Source of the DNA: Amoebidium appalachense
Taxonomy: Eukaryota > Ichthyosporea
Direction of reading: 5' to 3'
Assembly: GCA_963693365.1 (NCBI GenBank)
Contig: CAVNZM010000009.1
Coordinates: 5,704,001 to 5,768,000, forward strand
DNA length: 64,000 nucleotides
The notes under the pieces were generated by a model. The model was given only the letters and a program-made list of their open reading frames with translations. It was not told the DNA's origin and did not search any database. Positions 35,030-48,281 of the stretch are shown here, piece by piece. The first letter of the stretch is position 1; every line of letters begins with the position of its first letter. Both the position numbers and the translations under genes were made by a program.

Positions 35030-36646
35030 TACTATGAAGTTTTATCATTACTTTCAATAAATGTTACCAGAGCCACATGCACAGGATATATGCATGACTA
35101 TGTAGTACGTTTGTTTTATTCGGACACTGCATACCAACGGTTAAATTTAACTCTGAGCACATTTCCATTTTATCCTAGCCTCGTGATCATGAGTCATAAC
35201 ATGACTCGTGACAGGCCCGGTCATTCATTCAACTATGAGCACATTTCCATTTCATCCTAGCCTCGTGATCATGAGTCATATCATGACTCGTGACATGCCC
35301 GGTCATTCTGAACTCATTCAACCTTCAGCTACTGCAATAGAGTCTCTTCCCAAATCTATATATACCACTACTGCACAGCATGCCCCCCCTCCCCCCCCGC
35401 CCGGGCCCCCTCCACCCCCCCCCCCCCCCCCCAAAAAAAAAAACCAAAAAAAAAACCCGTGTCTTCCCCTTTCTTCCCCCCCCCCCCCCCTTCTACTCAG
35501 TGACGTCACACAACAGCGGCTCTAATTTTTATCATTACCAATATTATCAGGGCCACCGTGTTTGAACTTACTGGTACTGTAACTGATATATGTGAGCAAA
35601 CTCATTTTCATGAGATAGCGCTCTAATGTGATGTACACGAAAAACAACGACCGTCGATTTACAGAAATAAATTGAAAGTTACTGTATAACTGACAAAGTG
35701 ATGCAAGGAGTATGTGCGTGCCACTGGTGACAAGTCTTTCTATTATCAGACAACAAACTTGTGTCAGTGTGTGTCTGTTTTGGGGGGGGGGGGGGGGGGG
35801 GGGGGGGGCCGGGAGGGAGGGGGGGGGGGGGGTAGGTGGAACGTTGTACATAGGTGTAATATCGACGTATAAGGCTAACATTCAATAGTAATGATCGAGA
35901 GTCACGTCACGGTGGTCTTGTTAGGTTTGCCAGAAAGTTTGCATGTGTGACACAGTGTGTGCGCTCTCCTTCTTCCAGGCTTTCTCTTTTTTTCCCTTCG
36001 AATCTTCTTCCCGCGCGCGGCTTCCAAGGCTAAACTATACTGTGAAGTTTCCGTTTCTTTTCAGTATCTCTTCCGCGTGATCTTTGTGTGCACGGAATCT
36101 GTGCCCATGCATGGGCAATGACTCTGAGTGTCCACCTTTTTTAGTATGGTAGTTATGCAATTGAGATGCCGGAGACTTTTATAGTACTTCACTAAAGCCC
36201 TAAAACTCAGCTAAAAGTATCTATATATCCACTCTTCGATACAAGAACGCTACGCCGTCGCACTGTAACAACATAGGCTAAAGAAACATGCCCTCGCAAG
36301 CAGCAAACTACAAACTAGATTCCAAACTACCTGACTACCGTACGGCGTACACACTTTGGTACATTAGCACGTAAGGCACATGTACCGTCCACGTGCACCG
36401 ATCATGTACAGTGTAGTGCATAGCTATATATCTAGCGGAAGACTATTCGCGGCAGGCCGCAGGAGTTTAACTAATGGAATCTTACGGATCCACATCTGGC
36501 ATGTGTTTGGCTCTTAAGGCTTGCGGAATCCGATATTGCATACCAAATTTGTTTGCATTTTATCCGGCATTATGTCTCATCACATATGTCATGATCACAG
36601 GCCGCCATCATTTCCATATATGGCACAATATCTCGTTCCGAGCCAC

Positions 36647-36650
<4 letters not shown>
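35030..36650 (+). repeat. Segmental block B, copy 3
   Basis: Third direct copy, with a short internal duplication near 35160-35290 (CCTAGCCTCGTGATCATGAG twice). No gene seen. Confidence 0.9.
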
Positions 36651-37048
<398 letters not shown>

Positions 37049-37089
37049 CCCTCCCCACCCCTCCCCCCGCCCCAGCGAGTCTCCCCCGT

Positions 37090-37107
37090 CCTCCCCCCCC
37101 CCCCCCC

Positions 37108-37139
<32 letters not shown>

Positions 37140-38951
37140 AAAAAAAAAAACACACCATCACGCAGTCACACACCGTGGCACCGTGCTTCAATTTTAGCGG
37201 CGTGTCTGGCAGCGCCGTAAAATCGTCTTTTTGTATTTACTTCGCAATATCATATTTTTTGTCTTTGAATCATATTGCACGGGGCCCGATATCACAGATA
37301 CACCGGCCGGCGTTCACGAAGCCTTTGCCAAATCACTTTTCCTTGAGACTGGTGACTGGTAACGTTTGCCTCCGACTTTGAATGTTGCACATGTATGTAT
37401 TCAGTTCATCATTACCCAATACAAGCCTGAGGAATAGACTCGGTGTTGTATAATATGCTGCTACAATGCTGGCAGAATAAACTGAGGGCTAAACCGCACC
37501 ATGCGCACGAGCTCTGTTTTCCTTGTGAAGCTTATACTCAGGGTATGTGCCCCGGTATGTAATATTTTTATCTATGTAATATTTTTATACAATGTATGCC
37601 AACTCATGGCAGAGCTCTTGATTCCTTGGAGGCTTCTCCCTCGATAGCCCAAAGCGAGGTCAAAGCGACGACACCGAGGATTTTTTATCATCCTGGGCGC
37701 CGCCTGTGACAAAGAGACACGGCAGGTTATGAAATCCTCGATAGTGTCCTTGTTTAGTTGTTAGGCTCGAGAAGACCCGCTTTGTATAAAACCCTTCATT
37801 CCCCACTTTCGTACACACCAGATGCGTGAGCCCAGCCACTCGAGCGCATTCGTTCAACAAGTTATAAATTTTCTGCAGACAGCACAATGATGCGCCCGAA
37901 GAGCATCCTCTCGGCCATGGTGGCCCTTGGCGCCCTAGCCGCCAGCGTCATGGGCAGCTGTGACGACAGAATGGTGAAGTGCTACGCATGCGACTCGAAC
38001 ATGAGAGCGGAAGACGGAGGCTGCAAGGCCTGGCTCGACCACTTTGCAAAGAAAACAGAGAACACCGATTGTGTTGCCACAGTCGACCTCGCCTCAAGTA
38101 CTGTGCTCAAGAGGCTCCCGACGGGGTTGAGATACCTTGGGTTTGCGTGGGCTGGCCATTGCTACGAGTTCCTTAGCGGTTGTAATTTCTGCTCCGGTGC
38201 ACAGGGTGGAACGGGCGCATGCCGTGACAGATACGGCTCAGCTTTGGCCTCCGGTGAACAGGTGTTCGGCTCCTGTACTGCATTGGGCTACTATCAGGAC
38301 GAAAATGTCCTTGGGGGCGATTATGATTGGGAAATCGACGAGGATGCCAGTGCGGAGGAGCGGAAGGAGGTGGAGCAGGATGCGTACCGCTACCAGATGA
38401 TTCTGTCGCCCGACCCTTACGCGTTTGTGAACAAGCCGGCCCAAGCCAAGTCGTACGCCCCTCCTGGCCGCAAAGCAGGCCGTGTGCAGACCCCTTGCAG
38501 ATATGGCAAGAGGTTCGGGGGTCAGTACTAGATATGATGCCATGGCGGTCGCCATGATGTCACGTGATACCGTGGTGTTAAGGAGACTTGTAGTTTGTAG
38601 GTGAGTCGTCATATTATGATCATGAGGCCGTAGCCACAAGTTCGGAGTATTAAAGGCGTGATACTATTGTAGGTGTTTGTCTTGGTGCATTAGGACTGTA
38701 GACAGTAGTGTGGTATTCCAGTGAATGACTCAACCGAGCTCGAGTGCACATATCCTCCAGGAGTGGGATATTAAAGTTGTATCCAATGAGGATTCAATAC
38801 CTTCCTGAGTCGTGTGTGCAGTACATCGGGCTGATAGTCTTGAACATGTTGTGCCGCTCCAGCAGATTATGATATTGCAATCGATGCCTGTGCCGGGCTG
38901 GCAAGGGCTTAAATGCAATTGGTGCCAGAGAAATTACGTCCTGCAAGCATT

Positions 38952-38983
<32 letters not shown>

Positions 38984-39815
38984 ACCCCCACCCCCTCCCC
39001 CTCCCCCCTTCTCCACCCCCATCTCCCGTTCCCTACCTCCCGAGTTCAGTTCATCGGATGCTGCCACGGTCTAAAATGGGTCCAAGAAGACTCAGGGTCG
39101 AGACTCGAAATACGGAGCACTGGATTACTTGCAAGTCCCAGTGGGTCATGACAAACATGAGTGGGAGTCTGCTTGTGTTGCTTTAATACTGCGCGTCACC
39201 GTATGATGTTATATACTTGGATCATGGTTTGCCTTGAGCCTCTGAGAAATATGCTCTAACTTAATGAGGAATCACGTTAGATCTCAGTGCACATTGTGAC
39301 TCATAGTGTAGGCATCACTTCGTACCGTGTTTCAAAGTCACTTCTACAATTACGCTGACCCTAGGGCCCCAGCGAGTCTGTTAAAGGACATTCCTATACA
39401 GACTTTAAGAGTTTGAGAAGGGAATGGCCGTGTGGCTTAAGTGGGAGGCCTGTACTAAGGCACTATGATTAAGTAAAAATGGCCAGTGCTTGACAAATTA
39501 GCGTAATTCTGGCGCATGGCATATAATATTACAAACCTCCTTCTGAATGCGGTAGGGCTTTTGTTTTTTTTCGAATACGGTAACCTTGTTTTTTCATTTC
39601 TTTCCCCTCTTCTTGTAAGTCTCCTTAAACCTTCAAAGTTAATCTACTTTTTTTTCATGAAGTTTGTTTCTGGTGTCTATTGGGCGTTTCGGTAAACCGG
39701 CGGACAGAGTCACAGCTCTTCAAAGTACTACTGTATATGTGTGGTAAAGGCTTGGTCTTCAAGCTTCGATGGTACAGTGTTTTTTTTTTTTGGTTTTTCT
39801 TTCCAAGTTCCTTTC
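37090..39815 (+). repeat. Segmental block C, copy 2
   Basis: Direct copy of 13930-16640; it ends at CAAGTTCCTTTC where the LTR array is inserted. Confidence 0.9.
37887..38531 (+). CDS. Secreted cysteine-rich protein, copy 2
   Basis: A 214-residue intronless paralogue of the gene at 14732, with the same start, signal peptide and TAG-then-TGA ending. All cysteines of copy 1 are kept and one is added (TPCRYG). Replacements are clustered: MYADEG to MRAEDG, SAALKSLPMG to STVLKRLPTG, and KKVEKDAFLYYQ to KEVEQDAYRYQM. In total 17 residues differ but only two codons differ silently (Gly GGG/GGT and Asp GAC/GAT). Flanking DNA differs by a few per cent. This pattern suggests selection for change in the mature protein while the signal peptide stays fixed. 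Confidence 0.75.
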   Translation: MMRPKSILSAMVALGALAASVMGSCDDRMVKCYACDSNMRAEDGGCKAWLDHFAKKTENTDCVATVDLASSTVLKRLPTGLRYLGFAWAGHCYEFLSGCNFCSGAQGGTGACRDRYGSALASGEQVFGSCTALGYYQDENVLGGDYDWEIDEDASAEERKEVEQDAYRYQMILSPDPYAFVNKPAQAKSYAPPGRKAGRVQTPCRYGKRFGGQY

Positions 39816-40081
39816 TGTTGGAGTGCAGACTTACGCTCACTCCACTATATGTGTATGTTAGCTTTACAATTGGTTCCGTGTACACAGACACACGCTGACA
39901 CTCGATCACCACATGCACATCTGCATAGTTGAGGAATGTTGCCAATTGTGTTTTGACTGCAAACGATTGGTTCACTGGTCCCAGAGATCTCTAAATGAAA
40001 GTAACCAATCCGATTAGCACCTGGCATCCGGATTACATTCCAGACTGCTGCCCCACGGGTATATAAGCCACGTCTCTGCCA

Positions 40082-40129
40082 GGTGCAGACATGGAGTTAA
40101 GTCATGGAGTTCAGTCATGGAGTTAACAC
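40082..40129 (+). repeat. 13-bp LTR minisatellite below the TATA box, LTR1
   Basis: The unit is CATGGAGTTCAGT, three copies in LTR1 and about seven in LTRs 2, 3 and 4 (near 40788-40871, 41286-41374, 41951-42039). It lies about 20-30 bases after GGGTATATAAGCC, so within the expected transcript start region. Confidence 0.85.
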
Positions 40130-40207
40130 ACTGAAAGCAGTAAAAAAACGGGTCAGCGCCCAAGCGCGCCACGACGACCCTAGTCACAGCGGACTCTACT
40201 TCCAACA

Positions 40208-40222
40208 GGGTTATGGGCCCAG
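40208..40222 (+). promoter_or_regulatory. Primer-binding site matching initiator Met tRNA anticodon arm
   Basis: AGGGTTATGGGCCCAG follows the LTR directly. From memory, GGGTTATGGGCCCAG is the reverse complement of the initiator-Met tRNA anticodon arm (CTGGGCCCATAACCC). Drosophila copia is known to prime from the 5' half of that tRNA at such a site. The same 15 bases follow LTR2 (40954) and LTR3 (41458). Confidence 0.8.
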
Positions 40223-42790
40223 ACACGACACCGCGGCCTCTAACTTCACGTCCCCTACGACGCCTTGAACGGAGGAGCCCAGAAACCGACTTCTAGGCTG
40301 TACCCTACACCCGCGAGCGTATTTCCGTGAAGTAGAGACTTTCGCTTCCACAAACTCCATCCGCAGCAGCCTGCGACATCAACGTCAAGTATTCCACTTC
40401 ATTGGCGGGGCACGCACCACAGTGGAATGCACACCCCGGTCTACCCTGCAAGCAGCCACACTCACTCTCTCTTCTCTAGTGGTGTGTACACTTCTCCAAT
40501 TGGGTAGGGGTGTTGGAGTGCAGACTTACGCTCACTCCACAATATGTGTATGTTAGCTTTACAATTGGTTCCGTGTACACAGACACACGCTGACACTCGA
40601 TCACCACATGCACATCTGCATAGTTGAGGAATGTTGCCAATTGTGTTTTGACTGCAAACGATTGGTTCACTGGTCCCAGAGATCTCTAAATGAAAGTAAC
40701 CAATCCGATTAGCGCCTGGCATCCGGATTACATTCCAGACTGCTGCCCCACGGGTATATAAGCCACGTCTCTGCCAGGTGCAGTCATGGAGTTCAGTCAT
40801 GGAGTAAAGACATGGAGTTCAGTCATGGAGTTCAGTCATGGAGTTCAGTCATGGAGTTCAGTCATGGAGTTAACACACTGAAAGCAGTAAAAAACGGGTC
40901 AGCGCCCAAGCGCGCCACGACGACCCTAGTCACAGCGGACTCTACTTCCAACAGGGTTATGGGCCCAGACACGACACCGCGGCCTCTAACTTCATTAGAG
41001 ACTTTCGCTTCCACAAACTCCATCCGCAGCAGCCTGCGACATCAACGTCAAGTATTCCACTTCATTGGCGGGGCACGCACCACAGTGGAATGCACACCCC
41101 GGTCTACCCTGCAAGCAGCCACACTCACTCTCTCTTCTCTAGTGGTGTGTACACTTCTCCAATTGGGTAGGGGTGTTGGAGTGCAGACTTACGCTCACTC
41201 CACAATATGTGTATGTTAGCTTTACAATTGGTTCCGTGTACACAGACACACGCTGACACTCGATCACCACATGCACATCTGCATCAGTCATGGAGTTCAG
41301 TCATGGAGTAAAGACATGGAGTTCAGTCATGGAGTTCAGTCATGGAGTTCAGTCATGGAGTTCAGTCATGGAGTTAACACACTGAAAGCAGTAAAAAACG
41401 GGTCAGCGCCCAAGCGCGCCACGACGACCCTAGTCACAGCGGACTCTACTTCCAACAGGGTTATGGGCCCAGACACGACACCGCGGCCTCTAACTTCATT
41501 AGAGACTTTCGCTTCCACAAACTCCATCCGCAGCAGCCTGCGACATCAACGTCAAGTATTCCACTTCATTGGCGGGGCACGCACCACAGTGGAATGCACA
41601 CCCCGGTCTACCCTGCAAGCAGCCACACTCACTCTCTCTTCTCTAGTGGTGTGTACACTTCTCCAATTGGGTAGGGGTGTTGGAGTGCAGACTTACGCTC
41701 ACTCCACAATATGTGTATGTTAGCTTTACAATTGGTTCCGTGTACACAGACACACGCTGACACTCGATCACCACATGCACATCTGCATAGTTGAGGAATG
41801 TTGCCAATTGTGTTTTGACTGCAAACGATTGGTTCACTGGTCCCAGAGATCTCTAAATGAAAGTAACCAATCCGATTAGCACCTGGCATCCGGATTACAT
41901 TCCAGACTGCTGCCCCACGGGTATATAAGCCACGTCTCTGCCAGGTGCAGTCATGGAGTTAAGTCATGGAGTTCAGACATGGAGTTCAGACATGGAGTTC
42001 AGACATGGAGTTCAGTCATGGAGTTCAGTCATGGAGTTAACACACTGAAAGCAGTAAAAAAAACGGGTCAGCGCCCAAGCGCGCCACGACGACCCTAGTC
42101 ACAGCGGACTCTACTTCCAACACTTTCTTCTTGGGAAGATCACGGTGGATTAGTCGGGGGGGGGGGGGGAGAGGGGGGGGGGGGGGGGGGTCAGTGCTTT
42201 CAGATCTGCTGCTCAGTGCAGTGTGTTCATTCCCAAAATTTCCTTGAATCCTTTTGCTCATCCCTATGTGTACCGTAGACAACAGAACCTCCCCTCTCCC
42301 CCCCCCTTTTTTTTGGGGGGGGGGGGGGGGGGGGGGGGGGTACGGAGAGGAGGGGGGGGAGAGGGGGGAGGGGGGAGGGAGGGGGGAGAACCGGGCCCGT
42401 GTGTGTGCGAGCGCATGCACGCGCGTGTGTGTGGGTTGGTGTTGGTGTGGAAGTGGTGAAGGGGGGGTGCACGGAGGGAGGAACCCGATCATCCCCAGGC
42501 TACTTAGGTTCGAGCTAAATCCAGCACCATTGCACTGCTGGCATGCACGGCCACTGAGAGAAACAGCACAGATAGGCGTGGCACGGCCAGAGTGAACACA
42601 GAGTCACACCTGCGGGTCTCGCCGGTAGTCAGCGGAGGAATTCTATTCACTCCCCCCGCCCCCCCCCCCCCCCCCCCTCCACACACACACACACAACCAC
42701 TCACCTCCTCCCCCTCCCCCCCCTCCCCCCAAACACACACTTACACACCCCCATCCCCACCACCACCACCACCACACACACATGCACTTT

Positions 42791-42824
<34 letters not shown>

Positions 42825-42989
42825 ATGTGGAATGGTGGGTGCTGCCCCACCGTGACGGATGCCAGCTATGCTGCTCCGTGATTGGTGGATATATTTAGAA
42901 CTCCGCATCATTGGCCCACATCACTGCTCCAGTAATTGGTCACTCAGCATTGGGTGTGAAACCCTGCACCCACCATTCCATATTGGCCA

Positions 42990-43062
42990 CGACCTACAGG
43001 GTGTTGAGCAGCACCAGCCAGAACACAGCCATGCGCCGCAGATCACGCAGACGTGCCATCAT
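42990..43062 (-). pseudogene. Chitin synthase transmembrane-exon remnant, copy 2
   Basis: Reads MMARLRDLRRMAVFWLVLLN on the minus strand, matching 53031-53130, then diverges after TLWVV. Confidence 0.75.
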
Positions 43063-43080
43063 CCTGCGTGTGTGCATGTG

Positions 43081-43137
<57 letters not shown>

Positions 43138-43409
43138 CGCCACGAAATAGTCGTCGGACACCCAGTGGTGCTTATACAAAAATTGCTAGTCGCTTTGTTT
43201 ATCAATTTGTTTATTAATGGAGCAAAACCCCTTCTCTATTCATAATATTGATTTAAAGCATTATATGCTCCAGGGTTTGGTATATGACCGTCGATTACTC
43301 AGCCCTTCATTTCGCCCGTTCGGCTGGCTGGATCTCCCTAGAGCGAAGCAAACACATTGAGATTCTCAATTAGTGAATCTTAATTGGTCTAAAGTGCATG
43401 TGTGTGTGG

Positions 43410-43800
43410 TGGTGGTGGTGTGGGGGGGGGGGGAGGGGGGAGGGGGGGGGGGGAGGGGGGGGGGGAGGGTGGGGGGGAGGGGGGGGGGGAGTAGGAGTTT
43501 GTGTGTGTGTGAGTGTGTGTTTGACGAGGGGAGGGGGAGGGGGGGGGGCGGAGGGGGGAGGCGACTGAGTGGTGTGGGTGTTTGGGGGGAGGGGAGGGGA
43601 GGAGGGGGAGAGGGGGAGGGGGGGGGGGGGGGGGGGAGTGAATAAAGTTCATGTGACTGTGGTCGCGTGGGGAGGAGGGACAGGGGGAGGGGGCTCTGTG
43701 TGTGTGTGTTTGGGGAGGAGGAGGGGGGGGGGGGGTAGATGGATGGTTACCAGTGTGTGTGTGTGTGTGGGAGGGGGGGGGGGGGGGGGGGGAAGGGGGC
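43410..43800 (+). repeat. G-rich tracts
   Basis: Repeated runs of 8-17 G separated by short spacers; the intact gene has the same kind of tract at 53700-53870. Confidence 0.9.
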
Positions 43801-44054
43801 GGGGATTTTTGGTGACCAGTTTAGGCATTGAGAGCGCTAGACAAACAGATGTTGTTGAATGCCCCCCAACATGTGCTCATATGCCCCCAGTGCACATGTC
43901 GACCGTCGCCAGAACAAAGCAAATAACCACAAGGTGGTCATGAAGGCCGGAAGAAGACGATAGGGGGGGATAGATGATGGGCTGAGGATGACCATGTCAT
44001 GCCTTTACGCCGGGTGAGAATTAGGGACGGGAAAGCCAAGCATGTACGAGCATT

Positions 44055-44085
<31 letters not shown>

Positions 44086-44261
44086 CAAGGGTGTGTGTGT
44101 TGGGGGGGGGGGGAGGGGGGGGGAAGGGGGGGGGGGAGAAGAAAATGGAGTGGGAATGGGGAGAGGAGGATTTTGTTTTTTAGAAAAGGAAAGGTTCTTT
44201 CTTTGGGTGGGGGGGGGGGGGGGGGGGGGGGGGGAGGGGAGGGTTGGGAGGTTACGATTCG

Positions 44262-44345
44262 TGGTCTGTTGCTGAGCCCTTAACGACTCCGGTGCAAGGT
44301 ACTGGGCAAGAGTGGTGGTCCAAAAGAACCGCTCATCCTCTGGGC
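44262..44345 (-). pseudogene. Chitin synthase FW-motif exon remnant, copy 2
   Basis: AAGGTACTGGGCAAGAGTGG and CGCTCATCCTCTGGGCGTG match 53875-53959. A small deletion (GACTCCGG for GACATCCGG) breaks the frame. Confidence 0.75.
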
Positions 44346-44813
44346 GTGGATATGTATATTAGGTGAGTGGCTTGGTCAGGAACAGAACACACGAATGCGC
44401 AACTGCAGACTGAAGAAACGGAGGTATGGTAGCAAGTGGGCTGGTTGGTGATCATTCAACCCCCCCGCCCCCCCCCCCCCCCCACCACCACCATCCGCCT
44501 CCCCGTCCCCCCCTCCCCCCCACCCCAACCTCTCCAACACCACCACCACTGAACTCCCCTCCCTCCCCCCCCCACCACCTCCTTCCCCTCCCCCCACCCC
44601 CTCTCCCCCGGCCCTCCTCCAACACCACCACCACCATCAATCAACCCTCCCTTCTCACTCCCTCCCAATCAACCAAACAACCTGCACCACTCACCACTTC
44701 ATCCCTCCCCTCCCCCCCCCTCAACCCCCCTCCTCCCCCCCCCTGCCTCCTCTTCCTGCTCCCCCACCACACAGACAGACAGACACCTGCTTATGCATGC
44801 AACAACGAAAATG

Positions 44814-44940
44814 GAACGGGACCCACCCGGGACACCATGTGGAATGTTTTAATCATCTCTACCCAGCGTCTTGGGTATGGGGGTAGGGCCCGGATCATCA
44901 TGGGTCGGGTCGACCCGATTAGCATCCGGGTCACAGGTCC
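44814..44940 (-). pseudogene. Chitin synthase linker-exon remnant, copy 2
   Basis: Collinear with 54394-54520 and carrying the same deletions as 17935-18060, so both remnants derive from one already broken copy. Confidence 0.7.
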
Positions 44941-45263
44941 TGCGTGTGTCCTATATGTGCCTTCTACAAGAAGACACACTTTGGTTTTTCGTAATTTTCG
45001 ACCCATCGCACCGACCGGGACCCCCTTAACCCAATGCTTAAATGACTAGTATTTTTTGGCTCTATCGGCGGTACCATTTGTTTGTTAGTGGCGCAATATA
45101 TATGTATTCTTGATTAAAGAACCGCTGCCACCAGATGACGACTACACATGTGAAAAGCCATCCAATCGTCAAATTGATCTTTGTAGTTAGGTCCAACTAT
45201 ACCGATTTCGCTATTACAGAGTGTTTCTTCTCGTAGAAGTTTTTTTTTAAAATTAGCGGGTGG

Positions 45264-45310
45264 TTCATGGGCTCACCCTCGGTGGCTCTCAGAGGCACCT
45301 CCTCCACCCT
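45264..45310 (-). pseudogene. Chitin synthase linker-exon 5' remnant, copy 2
   Basis: GTTCATGGGCTCACCCTCGG and AGAGGCACCTCCTCCACC match 54546-54593. Confidence 0.7.
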
Positions 45311-45670
<360 letters not shown>

Positions 45671-45868
45671 GAGGGGAAGGAAGAGGGTGGGGGGGCCGGG
45701 GAAGGTGGGGGGGTGGGTGTGTGTGTGTGTGCGTGTGGGGGGGGGGGGGGGGGGGGGGGGGATATGTGTGTGGCTTGTTGCACGAATTTAGGATTCATGG
45801 TATTTCAGTGAGCACTGCAAAAAAAAAAATTGGTGTCGGGAAAAAGGGTAGAGGGGGCCTGAGATTAT

Positions 45869-46001
45869 AGTGTTTGCTTGGACGGCCACATGCGACCAAT
45901 CAGTTTGCTTGGACGGCCACATGCGACCAATCAGTTTGCTCGGACGGCCACATGCGACCAATCAGTTTGCTTGGACGGCCACATGTGACCAATCAGTTTG
46001 C
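45869..46001 (+). repeat. 31-bp CCAAT minisatellite, copy 2
   Basis: Four units, parallel to 18749-18880. Confidence 0.9.
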
Positions 46002-46359
46002 TTGGTTTCCATCAGCCATGGGCTCCTCAGCGTGCTTCAACTTGCGCACACAGGCCCGTCCAGATACCTCCCCCCCCCCCCCCCCCCCCCCCCAACAACA
46101 ACAACACACACCCACACACCCACACACCCACACACCCACCCACCCACCCACCCACACACACACACAGATCAGCACACTGCCGCCACCACCACGACCACCA
46201 CCACCCAAACACACACATAACACTGTATGTGCTTGCCTTGTGGCATAGCATGGACACCGTGCCAGCCACACACTCACTCAAACCTCGGGTCTCCCCCCCC
46301 CCTCCCGCCCCCTTCCCCCCTCCCTTCTCGTCTCTCTCTCTCCTCTCTATGCCATGGTA

Positions 46360-47076
46360 CCCGGGCCCCGAGGGGAGGGGGGAGGGGGGCACCTGTTCAG
46401 CGTACTGTATGGGTCCCCCCCTTCCCCTCCCCAAGCCAACTGCAGAGGTGGGGTTGGTCTCAAGCTTCCCCCCTCCCCCCCACCCCCTCCGGGGTGGAGT
46501 GGTGCCTGTCCCATCCCCCCCCTCCCCCGCCCTCCCCCTGTCCCCCCTCCACCCCCTCTCCCCCGGGTCCCGCTCTGGCACCGGGCCACGCGTGCACACC
46601 CATGCACACATTTTGATCCCGCACGTGCACCAAATGAATTCATTGCGATATGTGTTTGCTCATGTGCTGCTGCTGCGTGCGTGTTCATGCCGTGGTGGTG
46701 GTGGTAATGATGATTGTGGCTGTGGCTCAATGTGGGCCGGCGTCAGGCCCTGGGGGAGGGGGAGGGGGGGGAAGGGCAGGGCCGGGGAGGAGGGGGGAGG
46801 GGGGGGGGGGGAGATGGGGGGGCCAGGGGGGCAAGGGGGGGGGGGGGGGGGGGGGGCTTTGCGGTTGAGTTGACAGGAAGGTGCCACGGTGGGTGGTGGA
46901 TGGGAAGGGGAGGGAGGGATTAATATTGTTACGGAGTTAGAGGCGCATGAGAAGCAAAAGGGGGGGGATCTTTCCCTCTCTCTCTCCGAGGGCCTCTCCC
47001 TCTCCCCCCCCCCACCCCCCGTTCCCCCTCTCTCTCTCTCCCCCCCCCTCTCTCTCCCTCCCTCTCCCTCCCCTCT

Positions 47077-47172
<96 letters not shown>

Positions 47173-47330
47173 GGTGTGTGTGTGTGTGTGTGTTTGTGTG
47201 TTTGTGACGGTGTGTGTGGGTGTGTGTGTGCGTGTGTGTGTGTGTGTGTGTGCGCACGTGCGCGCGCGTGTGTGTGTGTGTGTGTGTGTGTGCGTGCGTG
47301 CGCGCGCGCGCGCGTGTGTGTGTGTCACGA
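46360..47330. repeat. C-rich, G-rich, (CT)n and (GT)n tracts
   Basis: G runs at 46750-46856, CT at 47080-47170, GT with GCGC interruptions to 47325. No gene. Confidence 0.85.
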
Positions 47331-48233
47331 TATCTGTGCACACTTGCTCCTCGAATCAGCTTCCATTTCTCAAGGGTTTCTGTGCTCCTTGACTGTGGCA
47401 CTAGCCCCGGTGCTGAGCCGATTTCGGGTAGCCAGCCCTCGAAGAACCGTGTGTGTTCTTAAAGTACACGTCTCTCGGCCCCCTCCCCCTCCCCCACCCC
47501 CCCCCCCCCCCCCCCCCCTCCCCGCCTCCTTTCTTTTCGTTAAAAAAACTCCGCGAGATCCCACACATCTATTTGCATAGTTTAGCCAAAAGACCCTCTT
47601 CCCTTGTCGGTCTGTTAAAGGCCAGGTGACTTTTCATAATACTTCTATTTTCCTCTTTTCCTGTTTCTGCTTTAAAACAATCTCTCTTTCTTTCTCTCTT
47701 TGTTCAAATAGTTGCAAATGGCCTGGGTGAGTTCTTCCCTCTCTCCCCCCCCCCCCCCCCCTCCCCCCCCCCCCTTCCCCCCTCCCTGGGGGGAGGGAGG
47801 GGGGGAGGAGGAAACAGGGGGGGGAGCAGGGAGAGGGGGCCAGCAGCACGACTGGTGATCGAATTAATTCAAAGACACGTTGCATCTCTTGTTCTTCCAA
47901 CCACAACCTATTTGTGAACCATGTATTCCGCTGGGCTAGCGGTATTTTAACTCAGTAAGGTCCCTTTCAGAAACGATTAAAGTATTCAGTGAGGGATTCC
48001 ACCCCCCACCCCCCCACCCCCCACCTTTACCCCACCTCTCTGTCTCCTTCTTTCTTTCTCTCTCACTTTTTGGACGGGAGGGGAAGGGGGGAAGGGTGGT
48101 TGGCAACAATACAGCCTTTTTGCATGTGCCACGGATTCCGAAGATGGCCATGGATAGAAGGGTCCAACTTGGGATATGAAACGGTTTTTCGAGGAAAAGT
48201 TGCGTGGGTGTGTGGGTGGTTTTTTTTTTTTTT

Positions 48234-48281
<48 letters not shown>

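Larger units (their letters stand above)
39816..42122 (+). mobile_element. Tandem array of a miniature LTR retrotransposon (TRIM-like)
   Basis: Four LTRs (39816-40207, 40511-40953, 41174-41457, 41678-42122) alternate with three internal regions of 303, 220 and 220 bases. LTRs begin TGTTGG and end CCAACA. The array as a whole is flanked by CTTTC (39811-39815 and 42123-42127), present once in the uninterrupted copy at 16640-16650, so the concatemer behaves as one insertion. Each internal region begins with GGGTTATGGGCCCAG and ends with AATTGGGTAGGGG (polypurine tract). No protein is encoded, so enzymes must come from elsewhere, perhaps from the Copia element, which shares the LTR start and polypurine tract. 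Confidence 0.9.

Noticed and set aside
40812-41723. 135- and 150-residue ORFs containing HGVQSWS repeats
   Set aside because: They are translations of the 13-bp LTR minisatellite and LTR/PBS sequence, repeated only because the LTR is.
39816-42122. Read as CRISPR-like or satellite array
   Set aside because: Units are LTR-internal-LTR with primer-binding and polypurine sites and a target duplication; there is no spacer structure.
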